This document shows, in pieces, positions 51,039-61,900 of a DNA stretch of 64,000 nucleotides. The stretch covers positions 1 through 64,000 of the forward strand of contig ONQB01000013.1 of assembly GCA_900319905.1 (NCBI GenBank), written 5' to 3'. The notes below the pieces were generated by a model. That model saw only the letters and a list, made by a program, of their open reading frames with translations, made no database searches and was not told where the DNA came from. The stretch's first letter is position 1. Every line of letters begins with the position of its first letter. Source of the DNA: an uncultured Prevotella sp. (GTDB lineage Bacteria; Bacteroidota; Bacteroidia; Bacteroidales; Bacteroidaceae). The position numbers and the translations under genes are program-made.

Positions 51039-53135
51039 TTATTTTTCTTCAGCAGGTTTGCTGGCGTTGTTGTCAGCCTTGCTGTCGACCTTGTTTCCTT
51101 CCTTGGCCTGCAGGTCGATGGCTTTGATCTTTTCGCGTACCATAGCGGCATCGTCCTTCAGGTGCTGCACCTTCCGGTTCATCTCGTCAACGAGGCTGTT
51201 GCCTTTCTTGCTGGAGATGTTGAGGAAGCCGAGGTTGTTCTCGTAGGTTGTTATCTCCTGCTTGAGTTGCTCATAGCGGCGCATGAGCCGTCCACGCTCA
51301 GAGTCAACAGCATCCTCACCACGCTTTGCCACGTTCTTGAGGTTGTTGCGGAAGTTGTCGAGATGGCGGCGTGCGGCGTTCACATGGAGGTCGCCGTAGA
51401 TCTTGTCCATCACATCGTGGTATTCCTTGAACACCTTGTCCTTGTCGCGATAGGGTACGTGGCCAATCTTATTATATTCATCGGCCAAAGTCTGAACCTT
51501 CTCTTGTATGTTGTCGGCGGCATTCTCGGCCAATTCCTTAAGTTGCGCGATAATCTCCCGCTTCTTCTTCAGGTTGTCGCGTTCCTCATTGCGAGTGCCT
51601 GCGTTGGCGGCGTTGCGGGCCTCGAAGAAGTGGTTGCAGGCTGTGAGGAAATCGTTCCACAGTTGGTCGCCAAGCTTACGGGGCACGGTGCCAATCGTCT
51701 TCCATTCTTTCTGTAGGGCAATGAGTTTGTCGCTGGTTGCTTTCCAGTCGGTGGAGTCGGCAAGTGCTTGTGCCTGTTCGACGAGTTTCTTTTTCTTCTC
51801 TGCATTCTCTGTCAGACGGGCCTTCACCTCCTTGAAGTATTCGGCCTTGCGTCCGAAGAAGTCATCGCAAGCCTGACGGAAGCGCTGGAAGATCTTCTCG
51901 TTCATCTTCTGAGGAGCGAAGCCTATGGTCTTCCATTCCTGCTGAATGGCGATGATAGCCTTGGAGTGTTTCTCCCAATCGCTGGCGTTTTTGTTCTCTT
52001 CCTTTGCAATGGCCTCTGTCTTCTCGCAGAGCTCAGTCTTCTTGGCGAGGTTCTCCTCCTCTTTGGCCCTTAGCTCCTCGAAGTGCTGCTGATGTTTTTT
52101 GTTGATGACGGTGCTGGCATTCTTGAAGCGTGTCCACACCTGCTCGCGCAGTTCCTTGGCCACAGGACCGATCTCACGGTACTGTGCGTGGAGCTCTTGC
52201 AACTGATGGAAGGCGCTGATGACGTCGGGCTCTTCAGCCAACTTCTCGGCTTCCTCGCATAGCTTTGTCTTGGCTTCAAGGTTCTTCTTGAAGTCGTATT
52301 CGCGAGCCTCGCGGTTGAGGTTGAGCAGGTCATAGAACTGTTCGACGTAGAGCTGGTAGTTGCGCCAGGTCTCACTCGACTTTTCAGGCGGCACGGGGCC
52401 TATCTCTTTCCACTCTTGTTGAAGGGCTTTGAATTCATTGAACGACTTGTTGGCTTCCTCGGGTGAGGTGGCCATGTTCTTGATCTTTTCAATGATGTCC
52501 TCCCGGTGCTTGAGGTTGTCTTCGCGCTCCTCCTGCATCTTCTCCAAAGCTTTGGCGCGCTTTTCCTTGATGATCTGCATGTTGGCCTTGAACGACTCTT
52601 CATCGTCGTCGGGCAGAATCTGGTATTTGTCGGGGTCTCCTCCGGCCTCAAGATATTTCTTTTGCTTCTCGTCGCGCTCAGCAATGTGGAAGCGGTAGAA
52701 TGTAGCTTTCAGATGGTCTACTTCGTCTTTGTCGGGAGTCTCATCTCCCTGCGCAAGGGCAATCACACGGTCGAGGACCTCTTGTTTTGAACCATAGATT
52801 TTCTTAGCCGGATCATCTGCCGCAGGCTTTTCCTCCTCTTTGGCCGACACAGCTTCTTCGGCATGAGCGTCAGCCGGAACTTCTGCTGAAGCTTCTACCT
52901 CTTTATTGTCGGAAGCTTCTGCTGTGGCAGGCTCCACCTTCGGAGTCTCTGTCTCAACAGTTGTGCTCTCGGTCTGCTCTGTCTGCGTATCTTCGGCAGA
53001 TGCATTGGTTGTCGTTGCAGCAACGTTGGTTGCTGGCGTTGTTTCCTCTTTGCTTACTTCGGCAGCCGTCTTTTCGACCGGCTGCTGTTCCTCTTGGTTC
53101 CCTTGCTGAAGGGCGTTTTCTTGAGAGTCCATCAT
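51039..53135 (-). CDS. DUF349 repeat protein
   Basis: A 698-residue, very charged helical protein. The N-terminal ~120 residues are low-complexity (Q/E/T/A-rich). From about residue 230 there are repeated DUF349 modules, recognisable by recurring WK(E/T)IG(P/F)(V/A)P-type turns: EWKEIGPVPPEKS, YREIGPVAKELREQ, EWKTIGFAPQKMNE, EWKTIGTVPRKLGD and YNKIGHVPYRDKDK. The function is unknown; the protein is probably cytoplasmic and may bind nucleic acid (inference). A -7-like box (TAAGTTTG on the minus strand, 53248-53255) lies upstream. Confidence 0.85.
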   Translation of the reverse strand: MMDSQENALQQGNQEEQQPVEKTAAEVSKEETTPATNVAATTTNASAEDTQTEQTESTTVETETPKVEPATAEASDNKEVEASAEVPADAHAEEAVSAKEEEKPAADDPAKKIYGSKQEVLDRVIALAQGDETPDKDEVDHLKATFYRFHIAERDEKQKKYLEAGGDPDKYQILPDDDEESFKANMQIIKEKRAKALEKMQEEREDNLKHREDIIEKIKNMATSPEEANKSFNEFKALQQEWKEIGPVPPEKSSETWRNYQLYVEQFYDLLNLNREAREYDFKKNLEAKTKLCEEAEKLAEEPDVISAFHQLQELHAQYREIGPVAKELREQVWTRFKNASTVINKKHQQHFEELRAKEEENLAKKTELCEKTEAIAKEENKNASDWEKHSKAIIAIQQEWKTIGFAPQKMNEKIFQRFRQACDDFFGRKAEYFKEVKARLTENAEKKKKLVEQAQALADSTDWKATSDKLIALQKEWKTIGTVPRKLGDQLWNDFLTACNHFFEARNAANAGTRNEERDNLKKKREIIAQLKELAENAADNIQEKVQTLADEYNKIGHVPYRDKDKVFKEYHDVMDKIYGDLHVNAARRHLDNFRNNLKNVAKRGEDAVDSERGRLMRRYEQLKQEITTYENNLGFLNISSKKGNSLVDEMNRKVQHLKDDAAMVREKIKAIDLQAKEGNKVDSKADNNASKPAEEK

Positions 53136-53354
53136 TTCACCGTATTAAGTTTGTGAATCGGTTTATCACTTGCCGCTAAACCATCGTCTGTCTTGTACCA
53201 ACAGCGCAATGGCTCTGCAGCATCAAATTATCAATTGATTTATTTTGCAAACTTAAGGAAAAAAAACGAAAGCACAACACATTTTGCCGTTTTTTTGCCA
53301 ATCTGTCATCAACTTTTTTACAAAGAAGTACTGTTTTGTGTATTGTTTACCGAT

Positions 53355-54281
53355 TTACAACAGTCTTTTGCGTTTCAATATCCACCAGGAGATGCCCGAG
53401 ATGACTACCGACATTACGATGGCGACGAGGAAACCGTAAGGCGAGTTCTCCATGCCATTGATGAGGTTCATGCCGAACATCGAGGAGATGAGTGTTGGGA
53501 ACATCATAATGATACTCACCGAGGTGAGGGTACGCATTATGGTGTTCATGTTGTTGTTGATGATGCTCGAGTAGGTGTCCATGGTCGACTCCAGAATGTC
53601 AGAGTAGATGCTGGTGGTTTCCCGTGCCTGCGTCATCTCAATGTTGACATCCTCAATCAAGTCGGCGTCAAGCTCATCGACCTGTAGCTTGAACTTCAGC
53701 TTTTGCAGCAGGTTCTCGTTGCCTCTGATAGAAGTAATGAAGAAGGTCAGTGAGTCTTGCAGCCTGGACAAACCGATGAGGCTCTCGTTGTTGATTTCGC
53801 CATCGAGGTTGTGCTTGGCTTTCTCAATGAGGGCACTGATCTGCTTCAGCCGCTTCAGATACCACACGGCACTTGAGAGGAAAAGCCTGAAAATCATGTC
53901 GACATAGTCCGTGAAGCCCACGCCGCGCTTCTGCTGGAAGCTGACGAAATCGATCATCATGTTGGTCTCGTAGTAGCACACAGTGATGGTCACGTCGCGC
54001 TTGTGGATGATGCCGAGCGGCACGGTGGTATAAGGTGTACGGCTTTTCACTTCCTTGACGTAAGGTATACGCAGGATGATCAGCATCCAACCGTCGTCGT
54101 ACTCATAGCGCGCACGCTCGTCGGTATCGCTGATATCGCTGAGGAAATAATCAGGAATGTGGAATTTGTCTTCCAGCTCATGCTGGTCGTCATCTGTAGG
54201 GCAGGTTACTTGTATCCAGCAGTTGGGTTGCCATTCAGGGATGGTCTTCAGCTGCGTCTCAATGTTCCAGTATGTTCTCAT
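53355..54281 (-). CDS. corA: CorA-family magnesium/cobalt transporter
   Basis: A 308-residue CorA. The large N-terminal cytoplasmic domain and long stalk helix precede two C-terminal transmembrane helices (about residues 245-267 and 281-301). The pore signature is SSMFGMNLINGMEN, in which the family GMN is kept. It would carry Mg2+ into the cell. It is alone on its strand between the DUF349 gene and the divergent regulator. Confidence 0.93.
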   Translation of the reverse strand: MRTYWNIETQLKTIPEWQPNCWIQVTCPTDDDQHELEDKFHIPDYFLSDISDTDERARYEYDDGWMLIILRIPYVKEVKSRTPYTTVPLGIIHKRDVTITVCYYETNMMIDFVSFQQKRGVGFTDYVDMIFRLFLSSAVWYLKRLKQISALIEKAKHNLDGEINNESLIGLSRLQDSLTFFITSIRGNENLLQKLKFKLQVDELDADLIEDVNIEMTQARETTSIYSDILESTMDTYSSIINNNMNTIMRTLTSVSIIMMFPTLISSMFGMNLINGMENSPYGFLVAIVMSVVISGISWWILKRKRLL

Positions 54282-54599
54282 TGTCGCTAATCTCCTTGAA
54301 TTAATAATGTGTGGGGATTAGCTTCAAAGAAGTAATCCTCACGCTTGACTGTTGTAATTTTCCGCGTGATAATCGTCCATAAATTGTGAATATTGATTTA
54401 TTGACTGCAAAATTAGAAAAAATCTGTGAGCGAGCCAACGATTTAGGCTTCTTTTTATCCATGAAATAGACAAAAAAGATACACAGAACGTATGGCCTTG
54501 CCTTGAATCACACGATTTGTTGGATGAACTATTTTTTCATTGATTTTCCCATACTGTTGCATTCAATTCGAAAAAAACAATTATCTTTGCCGTTGGAAT
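54282..54599. promoter_or_regulatory. Divergent promoter region between corA and the AraC-type regulator
   Basis: The gap holds a minus-strand -7-like box TAATTTTG (54408-54415) for corA, with no clear -33 element, and the plus-strand -7 box TATCTTTG at 54582-54589 for the regulator. The regulator box ends only 10 bases before the ATG at 54600. No gene is seen in the gap. Confidence 0.5.
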
Positions 54600-57437
54600 A
54601 TGAAACAGTCATCGTCTAAAATATTGCTATTCTCGTTCTTGCTATGGACGCTGCTCTTATGGCCATGCCGACTGCTATCTGAGGATTTGTATAGCAATCA
54701 GGAAATATGTTTCCTAAACAAGGAAAAGGGTCTCAGCGGGGAATCTGTCAGCAAGATCATGACCGATGCGAATGGACAGGTTTGGATGCTGACAAGTTAT
54801 GGCATCAATCGGTATAATGGCAAGCGTGTAGAGTACTTCCGCATCAAGGGTGGCGATACGCATGCTTGGGCAAACGATATTTGTCAGGCAGAAGATGGCA
54901 ATGTATATGTGGCTTGTCGTGCGGGATTGTTCGTTCTGCGGCCGGGAGAGGATATGTTTCGACCGGCGGGAGTCAAAGTGTCCTCTCCGGAGAATCTACT
55001 TTATGCTGACCACCTATTATATATAGGTAATCACCAAGGACTCTTTGTGTACGATGGCCGCCGCATACGTCATATTACCGTGGCACCACCGGTAGGGTTG
55101 GGCAATTCCGTCCGACAATCCATCCGTCTTGATAATGGTAATATCTGCTTTGTCACACGTGAGGCTATTAACTGGTACTTTCCTAAGACGGGCGGTGTGA
55201 AGTCTCTGTCCATGAGAGGAAAAATGCCTCCTGATGCTGCCATCACCCAGGTCGCTTCCGTAGGCAGAAAGCTATATCTGGGAACGCAGAGTAATGGTCT
55301 CTTTGTCTGGGACGAACAGCAAAGACAATTGCGTCAAGTACAGGGGGTAGGTAATGTCATCTCGCGCATTGGCAAGCAGGGTAAGTATTTGCTGACTGTC
55401 TCTACAGACGGCTCCGGAGCGTATCTCGTGGATGGGCGAAACGGGAAAATCATAGAGCAATTCAACACTCAAGGCATCGGGAACCACCACACCCCTACGA
55501 ATGCCATCTATTGTTATTATCGTGACGCCAACGGAGTGAACTGGTTGGGCTACTCCCGCTACGGTGTCTCTTACACCTATCACTCCCCGCAATTGTTTAC
55601 AACTTATGGCCTGGGCGAGTTTACCACTGAAGGACTTGATGTCCGCTCGTTTTGCTTGAATGGCAGTGACGTGATTATCGGCACCTATAATGGACTATAT
55701 TATGTCGACCAGAAACAGCAACGGGTGAAGTATTTTTCTCCGGAAGAGTTGGGTGGAGCCCATATTGTTACCGATATCAAGTGGTTTCACGGGCGATATG
55801 TTGTGTCTACCTACGACGGGGGCATTCTGCAAATCAATCCCCAAAAGCTCTCTGCCTCGCCCTTGAGCACCTCTTCTTTACTTAAGAACACAACGGGCGG
55901 AGCTCTGAGAGTATCACCTCAAGGGCAATTGTGGATATGCACAAGCAACGGGCTGTTTATACTCTATCCAAATGGGCGGTTGACCAGGTATACCGAGGAT
56001 AATGCCAAAATCTATGGTGGTCTGCCCACAAGCGTGCTGTTTGATCGCGAAGGCAATGGTTGGATAACCTTTGCCAAGGGCCTCTGTCTGTTTAGCGCTT
56101 CCACCAGGCAGTTCGGCTTTGAAGGATTCCCCAACGGCTTCTTCAATAGTGAGACAGTATGTGGCAGTCAACGAATCGGAGATAGGATGCTTTTCTATGG
56201 TCGTAAAGCTATCTATTACACGGATACCAATATGCAACATTTCGGTAAGTTGTCTTTGCCCGGCGGCCTGACACAAGAGGGCTATAAGGGTTGCTTGCAA
56301 GATGTATATGGTTATTATTGGATCGTCTCTGACCTCGGACTTTTCCGGCTGAATCCACAACGCTCTTTTATGCAGCACTTCAGCTACGGAGAAGGCGTCA
56401 GCAGTATGATTGTCAATGGAATACAACAGGATGACAAAGGATATATATGGATAGCTACTTCCAATGGCTTGCTGTGTGTCGCTCTCAACCGTATATCACG
56501 ATGGATGAGAGACACTCGATTCCCTGTCGTGCTGTATGATGTCAAACGAAACGGCGAGCCCGTTGAACAATCGGAAGAAGAAACTATTAACTGTTCATAC
56601 GAGATAGATGTCCCTTGGAACTTCTCCTCACAATTTATTACAGTGAAAGCCATACTCGAAGATTATGCCAGGCCTAATGGTCGTCTCTATGAGTATCGTA
56701 TGGATGAACAGAAGAACTGGATAATTATTGCTGACGGGAAGGATATACAGTTGAGTGGGCTCTTCTTGGGACATCACCAACTGTATATCCGACTTGCTGG
56801 CGCACCTGGCACACAACGTTGTTATGAGCTCTGTGTCAAACCTTCTATATGGGCATGGGCGGAATTCGTTTTGTTCCTTTCCGGTATCGTATTACTCATA
56901 TTGTGGCTTCGCTATAAGAAAAACACTTCAAGCCTGCTTAATGAACGCAACGAAATAGCTGACGCTCTCGTGGAAGTGGAAGACGAACGACAGCGTGCAG
57001 CGGATGAGATTGACACACTGCGAGATAATATGAAATTGCCCACTGATAGGGGAGCGGATAGTCCGAAATATGAACATGTAAAGCTTGATGAGAGAGAATG
57101 TGCCAGACTCGTTGAACAGATGAAAGCACATCTTGAAAAAGACAAGGTATACACAAATCCCAATCTTAAGTTGGGTGATCTGGCCGACTACTTGCATGTG
57201 TCTTCCAGCCGACTCAGTCAGATATTCCGGCTATACATGCATGAAAACTATTATGACTTCATCAACGCTTACCGATTGGAAGAATTCAAACGGCTCATTA
57301 ATGAAGAGAAAGACAAACAGTATACTATTACAGCATTGAGTGAACAGTGCGGCTTCAAGCGCTCCAACTTCTTTTCTACATTCAGAAAGTCATTTGGTAT
57401 GACACCCGTGGAATATCTGAAGAAGATGCGCGAGTAA
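54600..57437 (+). CDS. Membrane-spanning propeller/AraC-type regulator of a glycan locus
   Basis: A 945-residue one-component regulator. A signal/anchor at residues 9-28 precedes a long periplasmic beta-propeller with Reg_prop-type repeats (VSKIMTDANGQVWMLTSYG, then GIQQDDKGYIWIATSNGLL). A Y_Y_Y-like domain follows (near residues 660-740). One transmembrane helix (about 755-772) leads to a short coiled coil and a C-terminal AraC helix-turn-helix (LGDLADYLHVSSSRLSQIF, CGFKRSNFFSTFRKSFGMTP). It lacks the histidine kinase and receiver domains of hybrid two-component systems. The start at 54600 is set by the -7 box ending at 54589; an earlier in-frame ATG at 54540 lies upstream of the promoter. 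It probably senses a glycan breakdown product and controls the adjacent locus. Confidence 0.85.
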   Translation: MKQSSSKILLFSFLLWTLLLWPCRLLSEDLYSNQEICFLNKEKGLSGESVSKIMTDANGQVWMLTSYGINRYNGKRVEYFRIKGGDTHAWANDICQAEDGNVYVACRAGLFVLRPGEDMFRPAGVKVSSPENLLYADHLLYIGNHQGLFVYDGRRIRHITVAPPVGLGNSVRQSIRLDNGNICFVTREAINWYFPKTGGVKSLSMRGKMPPDAAITQVASVGRKLYLGTQSNGLFVWDEQQRQLRQVQGVGNVISRIGKQGKYLLTVSTDGSGAYLVDGRNGKIIEQFNTQGIGNHHTPTNAIYCYYRDANGVNWLGYSRYGVSYTYHSPQLFTTYGLGEFTTEGLDVRSFCLNGSDVIIGTYNGLYYVDQKQQRVKYFSPEELGGAHIVTDIKWFHGRYVVSTYDGGILQINPQKLSASPLSTSSLLKNTTGGALRVSPQGQLWICTSNGLFILYPNGRLTRYTEDNAKIYGGLPTSVLFDREGNGWITFAKGLCLFSASTRQFGFEGFPNGFFNSETVCGSQRIGDRMLFYGRKAIYYTDTNMQHFGKLSLPGGLTQEGYKGCLQDVYGYYWIVSDLGLFRLNPQRSFMQHFSYGEGVSSMIVNGIQQDDKGYIWIATSNGLLCVALNRISRWMRDTRFPVVLYDVKRNGEPVEQSEEETINCSYEIDVPWNFSSQFITVKAILEDYARPNGRLYEYRMDEQKNWIIIADGKDIQLSGLFLGHHQLYIRLAGAPGTQRCYELCVKPSIWAWAEFVLFLSGIVLLILWLRYKKNTSSLLNERNEIADALVEVEDERQRAADEIDTLRDNMKLPTDRGADSPKYEHVKLDERECARLVEQMKAHLEKDKVYTNPNLKLGDLADYLHVSSSRLSQIFRLYMHENYYDFINAYRLEEFKRLINEEKDKQYTITALSEQCGFKRSNFFSTFRKSFGMTPVEYLKKMRE

Positions 57438-57445
57438 CGCTCCGT

Positions 57446-57520
57446 ATAATTTATTTGTACTCTCTCTATTTCATTGCGTAATTATTTGATTACTATAAGC
57501 TTGCGATTATTTGTACTATC
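57446..57520 (+). promoter_or_regulatory. Three direct repeats, putative operator of the AraC-type regulator
   Basis: Three ATTATTTGTACTAT-like sites lie at 57449-57464 (AATTTATTTGTACTCT), 57481-57497 (AATTATTTGATTACTAT) and 57506-57520 (GATTATTTGTACTAT). Their common ATTTG cores end at 57458, 57489 and 57514, i.e. 31 and 25 bases apart. They sit between the regulator gene and the PUL promoter, as expected for AraC-type activator sites. Confidence 0.5.
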
Positions 57521-57556
57521 CCGTAAATAGATTGGATAGAGTGGCCGGCGCTTTTG

Positions 57557-57587
57557 GTTGGTGGAAAGATTTTTTTGCCTAATTTTG
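57557..57587 (+). promoter_or_regulatory. Promoter of the glycan-uptake operon
   Basis: GTTG at 57557-57560, a 19-base spacer, then TAATTTTG at 57580-57587. The -33 element is one base off the consensus, which suits an activator-dependent promoter. The leader to the ATG at 57658 is about 65 bases. Confidence 0.65.
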
Positions 57588-57657
57588 CAGCACAATCCTA
57601 AAAATAAAGCCTATCACTTTTATAGGATAAGAACATTTACATCAACCAAAAACTCTT

Positions 57658-58890
57658 ATGAAAAGACTAAAATTTTGTCTGTTGAGTCTTGTAGCGCTGT
57701 GCTGCTCCTTTGCTCTGCTGTCATGCAGCAGTGAAGAAGAGGGAAAAGCCAATGTGGACTATTCCGCACCTGCGCAGGTAACCGATTTGAAGGCCGAGCC
57801 CATCGCTGGTGGTGTTGTGCTTAGTTGGAAAAAGTCGCTGAGTGCTAACTTCATGTATGCTAAGGTGGAGTATACCGACACCAAGGGCGCTGACCAGTAT
57901 GTGCTTATCTCTGCCGAGCGTGCCGACTCTACAAATGGGCTGATGACAACCACCGTGCGTGGCTTTGCCAAGGAGCAGCCCGTGAAGTTCAGCATCTATG
58001 CATGCAGTGTCAAAGGTAGCCATGGAGACCCTGCTGTTATTGAGTCGACACCACAAGCTCCAAACTTCATTAAGGTATTAGACAAGGTGAAAGTCACTGC
58101 CGCTCCCGGTGGTGCTCATGTGGCCTACACCAATGACTATGACGAGGATGTCACGATTAAGCTCGTCTATTCTTCCAAAAACGATGCTTCAAAGAGAGAT
58201 TCTGCAACTCTTATGGCAGCTCCCAAGAGTAGCGGTTCGAGCTATGTGCGTTTCGACCACGGCGGCGACATTCTTTCCGGTGATTGTCAGGTGGCTGTCT
58301 CTACCCTCGATGTGGCCGGTAACGAGTCAGACCCCATAATGGTTGACCTTCAGGGTGTTCAGACCATTTCCCAGATTGACAAGGCTGGGTGGAGTGTACC
58401 GGGATATAATGCCAACTCCAGTGATGGTACCATCGGCTACAGCTCTCAGGAGGCTGTCGGCGAGGGCAAAACTAATGGCCGTGTCGCCTGTCTGTTCGAC
58501 AACAATCTCTCTACATTCTATCATTCACGTTGGAAAGGTGATGGCGGTGCACTGCCACAGTGGTTCATCATCGACTTGGGCAAGGACTACCCCTTTGTGC
58601 AGATAGAGCTTTTCGCACGTCAGGACGGCAACGGATGGAAAGGCCAGAAGGGGCATCAAATCTTCGTGTGCTCCGACAAGGACGCGATCGACAAGAGTGA
58701 CCCCACCTCATGGAACTGGAAAGACTGTGGCGAGCATAGCTTTGATCCCAGCAATAAGAAAGGACAGATTATCGACTTGTCCACTTATCGGGTCACAGGA
58801 AGATATATTAAGGTGTACATCGGTGAGAAGTTCCGTGGCAATGGTGCCTATGCGTTCCTTTCAGAGATGAATGTTTTCACTATCAAATAA
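57658..58890 (+). CDS. SusE/F-like surface lipoprotein (DUF4959 and discoidin-type domains)
   Basis: A 410-residue outer-membrane lipoprotein. The signal peptide ends in the lipobox LLSCSS (cysteine near residue 23), followed by an acidic EEEG export tag. DUF4959-like beta domain(s) come next (YSAPAQVTDLKAEPIAGGVV), then a second sandwich (KVTAAPGGAHVAYTNDY). The C-terminal F5/8 type C (DUF5000) carbohydrate-binding domain spans about residues 245-405 (ALPQWFIIDLGKDYPFVQIE). It likely binds glycan at the cell surface for the SusC/D pair. It is unusual in preceding susC rather than following susD. Confidence 0.85.
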   Translation: MKRLKFCLLSLVALCCSFALLSCSSEEEGKANVDYSAPAQVTDLKAEPIAGGVVLSWKKSLSANFMYAKVEYTDTKGADQYVLISAERADSTNGLMTTTVRGFAKEQPVKFSIYACSVKGSHGDPAVIESTPQAPNFIKVLDKVKVTAAPGGAHVAYTNDYDEDVTIKLVYSSKNDASKRDSATLMAAPKSSGSSYVRFDHGGDILSGDCQVAVSTLDVAGNESDPIMVDLQGVQTISQIDKAGWSVPGYNANSSDGTIGYSSQEAVGEGKTNGRVACLFDNNLSTFYHSRWKGDGGALPQWFIIDLGKDYPFVQIELFARQDGNGWKGQKGHQIFVCSDKDAIDKSDPTSWNWKDCGEHSFDPSNKKGQIIDLSTYRVTGRYIKVYIGEKFRGNGAYAFLSEMNVFTIK

Positions 58891-58914
58891 CAGCAACCTA
58901 CCAATCTTTAAGTA

Positions 58915-61900
58915 ATGAAGAAAAGATATTATCTTGCAGCCGCTGTCTGCTTTGTCCTACTCTCTTTGGGTCACAGTGTAAAAGCCGATGCTGCACAAAT
59001 TCAGGCTGTTGAGCAGGCCAAGGGACACGTTGTCAAAGGTACTGTCCTCGATGAGCAGGGACAGCCCATCATTGGTGCCACCGTCATGCAGAAGGGTACG
59101 AAGAAAGCTACTGTCACCGACCTCGATGGTCATTTCACGCTCTCTGATGTCACAGGACCCGTCGTGGTATCATATATAGGTTATAAGGACCAGGTCATCA
59201 AGACACAGGTGAGAACATTACCGTGAATCTGAAGGAGGACGCCGGTCTCCTTGACGAGGTCGTCGTCACCGGTTACGGCACGCAGAAGAAAGCCTCGCTG
59301 ACGAGTGCCATCACACAGATCAAGGGTGATGACGTCTATAAGGACCGTGGTGTCACCAACACGGCCGTCGCCCTGCAGGGTGAGGTGCCGGGACTCACTG
59401 TCACGCGCTCCTCTACCCGTCCGGGTCAGGAAGGTGCAGCCATGGCCATCCGTGGCGACATCTCCGTCAATGGCAGTGCCAGCCCGCTCATCATCATCGA
59501 CGGTATCGTCGGTTCCATGGATGAGTTCAACTCCATCAACGGCGACGATATCGACAACATCTCCGTACTGAAAGATGCCTCCGCTGCTATCTACGGCTCG
59601 CGTGCTGCTGCCGGTGTCATTCTCGTCACTACGAAGCGTGGCAAGCAGGGCAAGGCCCAGATTAAATACGACGGCTCCATCAGCCGCACCATCAACGGCA
59701 TCCAGCCACCTATCACTACCAACCGTGAGTGGCTCGACATGTTCTATGAGGCGCAGTACAACGATGCTGCCGCCCTCACAGGTCTCACCGATCCCGATGC
59801 TATCAAGCAGAAAATCAACTGGTGGATCTTCAACAGCGACTGGTTCAGCGGTCCTACCGCAGATGCCAACGATATTGACCCTGATACGGGGCAGCCGCGA
59901 ATCTACAAAGGAGAAAGTCTCTTCAATGCTCTGCGTGAGGGCAAGACGCTGACGCTGAACATCAACCAATATGTTCACCGCTATGCCCCTGACACCTATA
60001 TCATGGACTACCTCTATGGTCAGGCCACGTCTCAGAAGCACAACTTGAGTATCTCCGGTGCCGATGCCAAGTTTGGCTATCGCCTCTCTTTAGGCTATGA
60101 GAATGCCAAGTCACAGCTCAAGCCTGCCTACGACGGACAGAAGAAGTGGAGTGCTCGCTTCAACGGCGATTACCAGGCCACCGATCGTCTGAAGTTGCAG
60201 ACCAATATCTCTTTCGAGAAACGTAGCGTGCAGAGCCCCTCTACCGATGTCGGCGCCGGTACCTACGATCCATGGTTCTGGCCTGTATACAACCAGTATG
60301 GCCAGCCTTACGATACTTTTAGCGGCCAGCGTAACCCTATCGGCGGACTCACAGAGGGTGGTACTGCTAAATGGCAGCTCTCTACCCTGCGTGCCAGTCT
60401 GAGAGGCGACTACGATCTTGGCTTCATTACTAAGGGACTCACCATCAATGGTACGGCTGCCTTCAAGCGCGTGGAGAAGAATGTGTCGACGACGAAGTTA
60501 CCTATTAAATACTACGACTGGGTAGGTACGCAGTATGGTCAGACACGAAACTCACCAGGATCTATGTCTGAGACATTCGACCGCTGGGACGACCTTACCT
60601 TTGAAGCCCTCGTCAACTACAACCGTACCTTCGCTGAAAAGCACCGCGTCATGGCCATGGCTGGTATGACGGCAGAGGAAGAAACCAACAAGGCCATTTC
60701 GGCAAGCCGTAACAAGGGCGAGATTTTCGAGGGCTCCGGACTGAAGGACCTCAATGTCTTCAACAGCGGCGACGACAATGGCGCTGGTGGCGGACAGTAC
60801 TCCTACGGCCTTGTCTCCTTCCTCTCTCGACTCAACTACTCTTACAACGATACCTACTCTTTGGAGATGCTCTTCCGTCGTGACGGTAGCTCCAAACTCG
60901 CCAAGAGTCAGCGTTGGAAGAACTTCTATTCTGTCTCCGGCTACTGGCGTCTGACAGGTGAGAAGTGGATGAAAGATGTCAAGTGGCTTAACGACCTGAA
61001 GGTGCGTTACAATTATGGTAAGACTGGTTCTGTCAATGGCATCGGCAACTATGAGCGTTTCGCTGGCGTCAGCACGGGAAGTGAAATCTTCGGTGTCACT
61101 CCGGCCAAGCAGACGACGTTGTGGGTCAGCGGCATGACCTCTGACAACCGTACCTGGGAGACCATCAACAGCCACAACATTGGTATGGACTTCACGGTTC
61201 TCAACAACCGGTTGAGTGGTAGTTTCGACTACTTCGTCAAGACCAACAGTGACATGTTCATCTCCGTGGACTATCCCGCTGTTCTCGGTGCCACGGCGCC
61301 TAAAGTCAACGACGGTAAGTTCCGTGCCCGCGGTTGGGAACTCGCTGTGAACTGGAAAGACCATATCGGCGAACTGAAGTACTATGCAGGTTTCAATCTC
61401 TCCGATGCCTGGTCGAAGGTGCTCAAACTCACCGACAACGACAACGTTCCTAATTCCGGTATCAACAGAAACCGTCTTGTCGGAAAGCCTCGCAATGCCA
61501 TCTACGTTTATCAGACGGACGGTATTTTCCAGACTCAGGAGGAGGTCGATGCCTACTATGAGATGTACTATTGGAATGCCGACCACACAGGTCCGAAGAG
61601 TGGCAACATTCTGCCTGTACCGTCGAAGAGCGCTACCAACACGCTGCGTCCTGGTGCACGCCGCCTTGTCGATGTCAATGGTGATGGTAAGATTACCAAG
61701 GACGACCTCTACTATGCTGGCGACACAGCTCCCCGTATGACCTTCGGTATCAAAGCCGGACTGGAGTGGAAGGGTATCGACTTCAGCGTCTTCTTCCAAG
61801 GCGTGGGAAAGCAGAAGGTCCTGCGCTCCGGAGTGCTCTACGCTCCTTGGGTCTGCAACTATTTCATGCAGAACAGTACCTTCGCCGGAAAGATGTGGTC

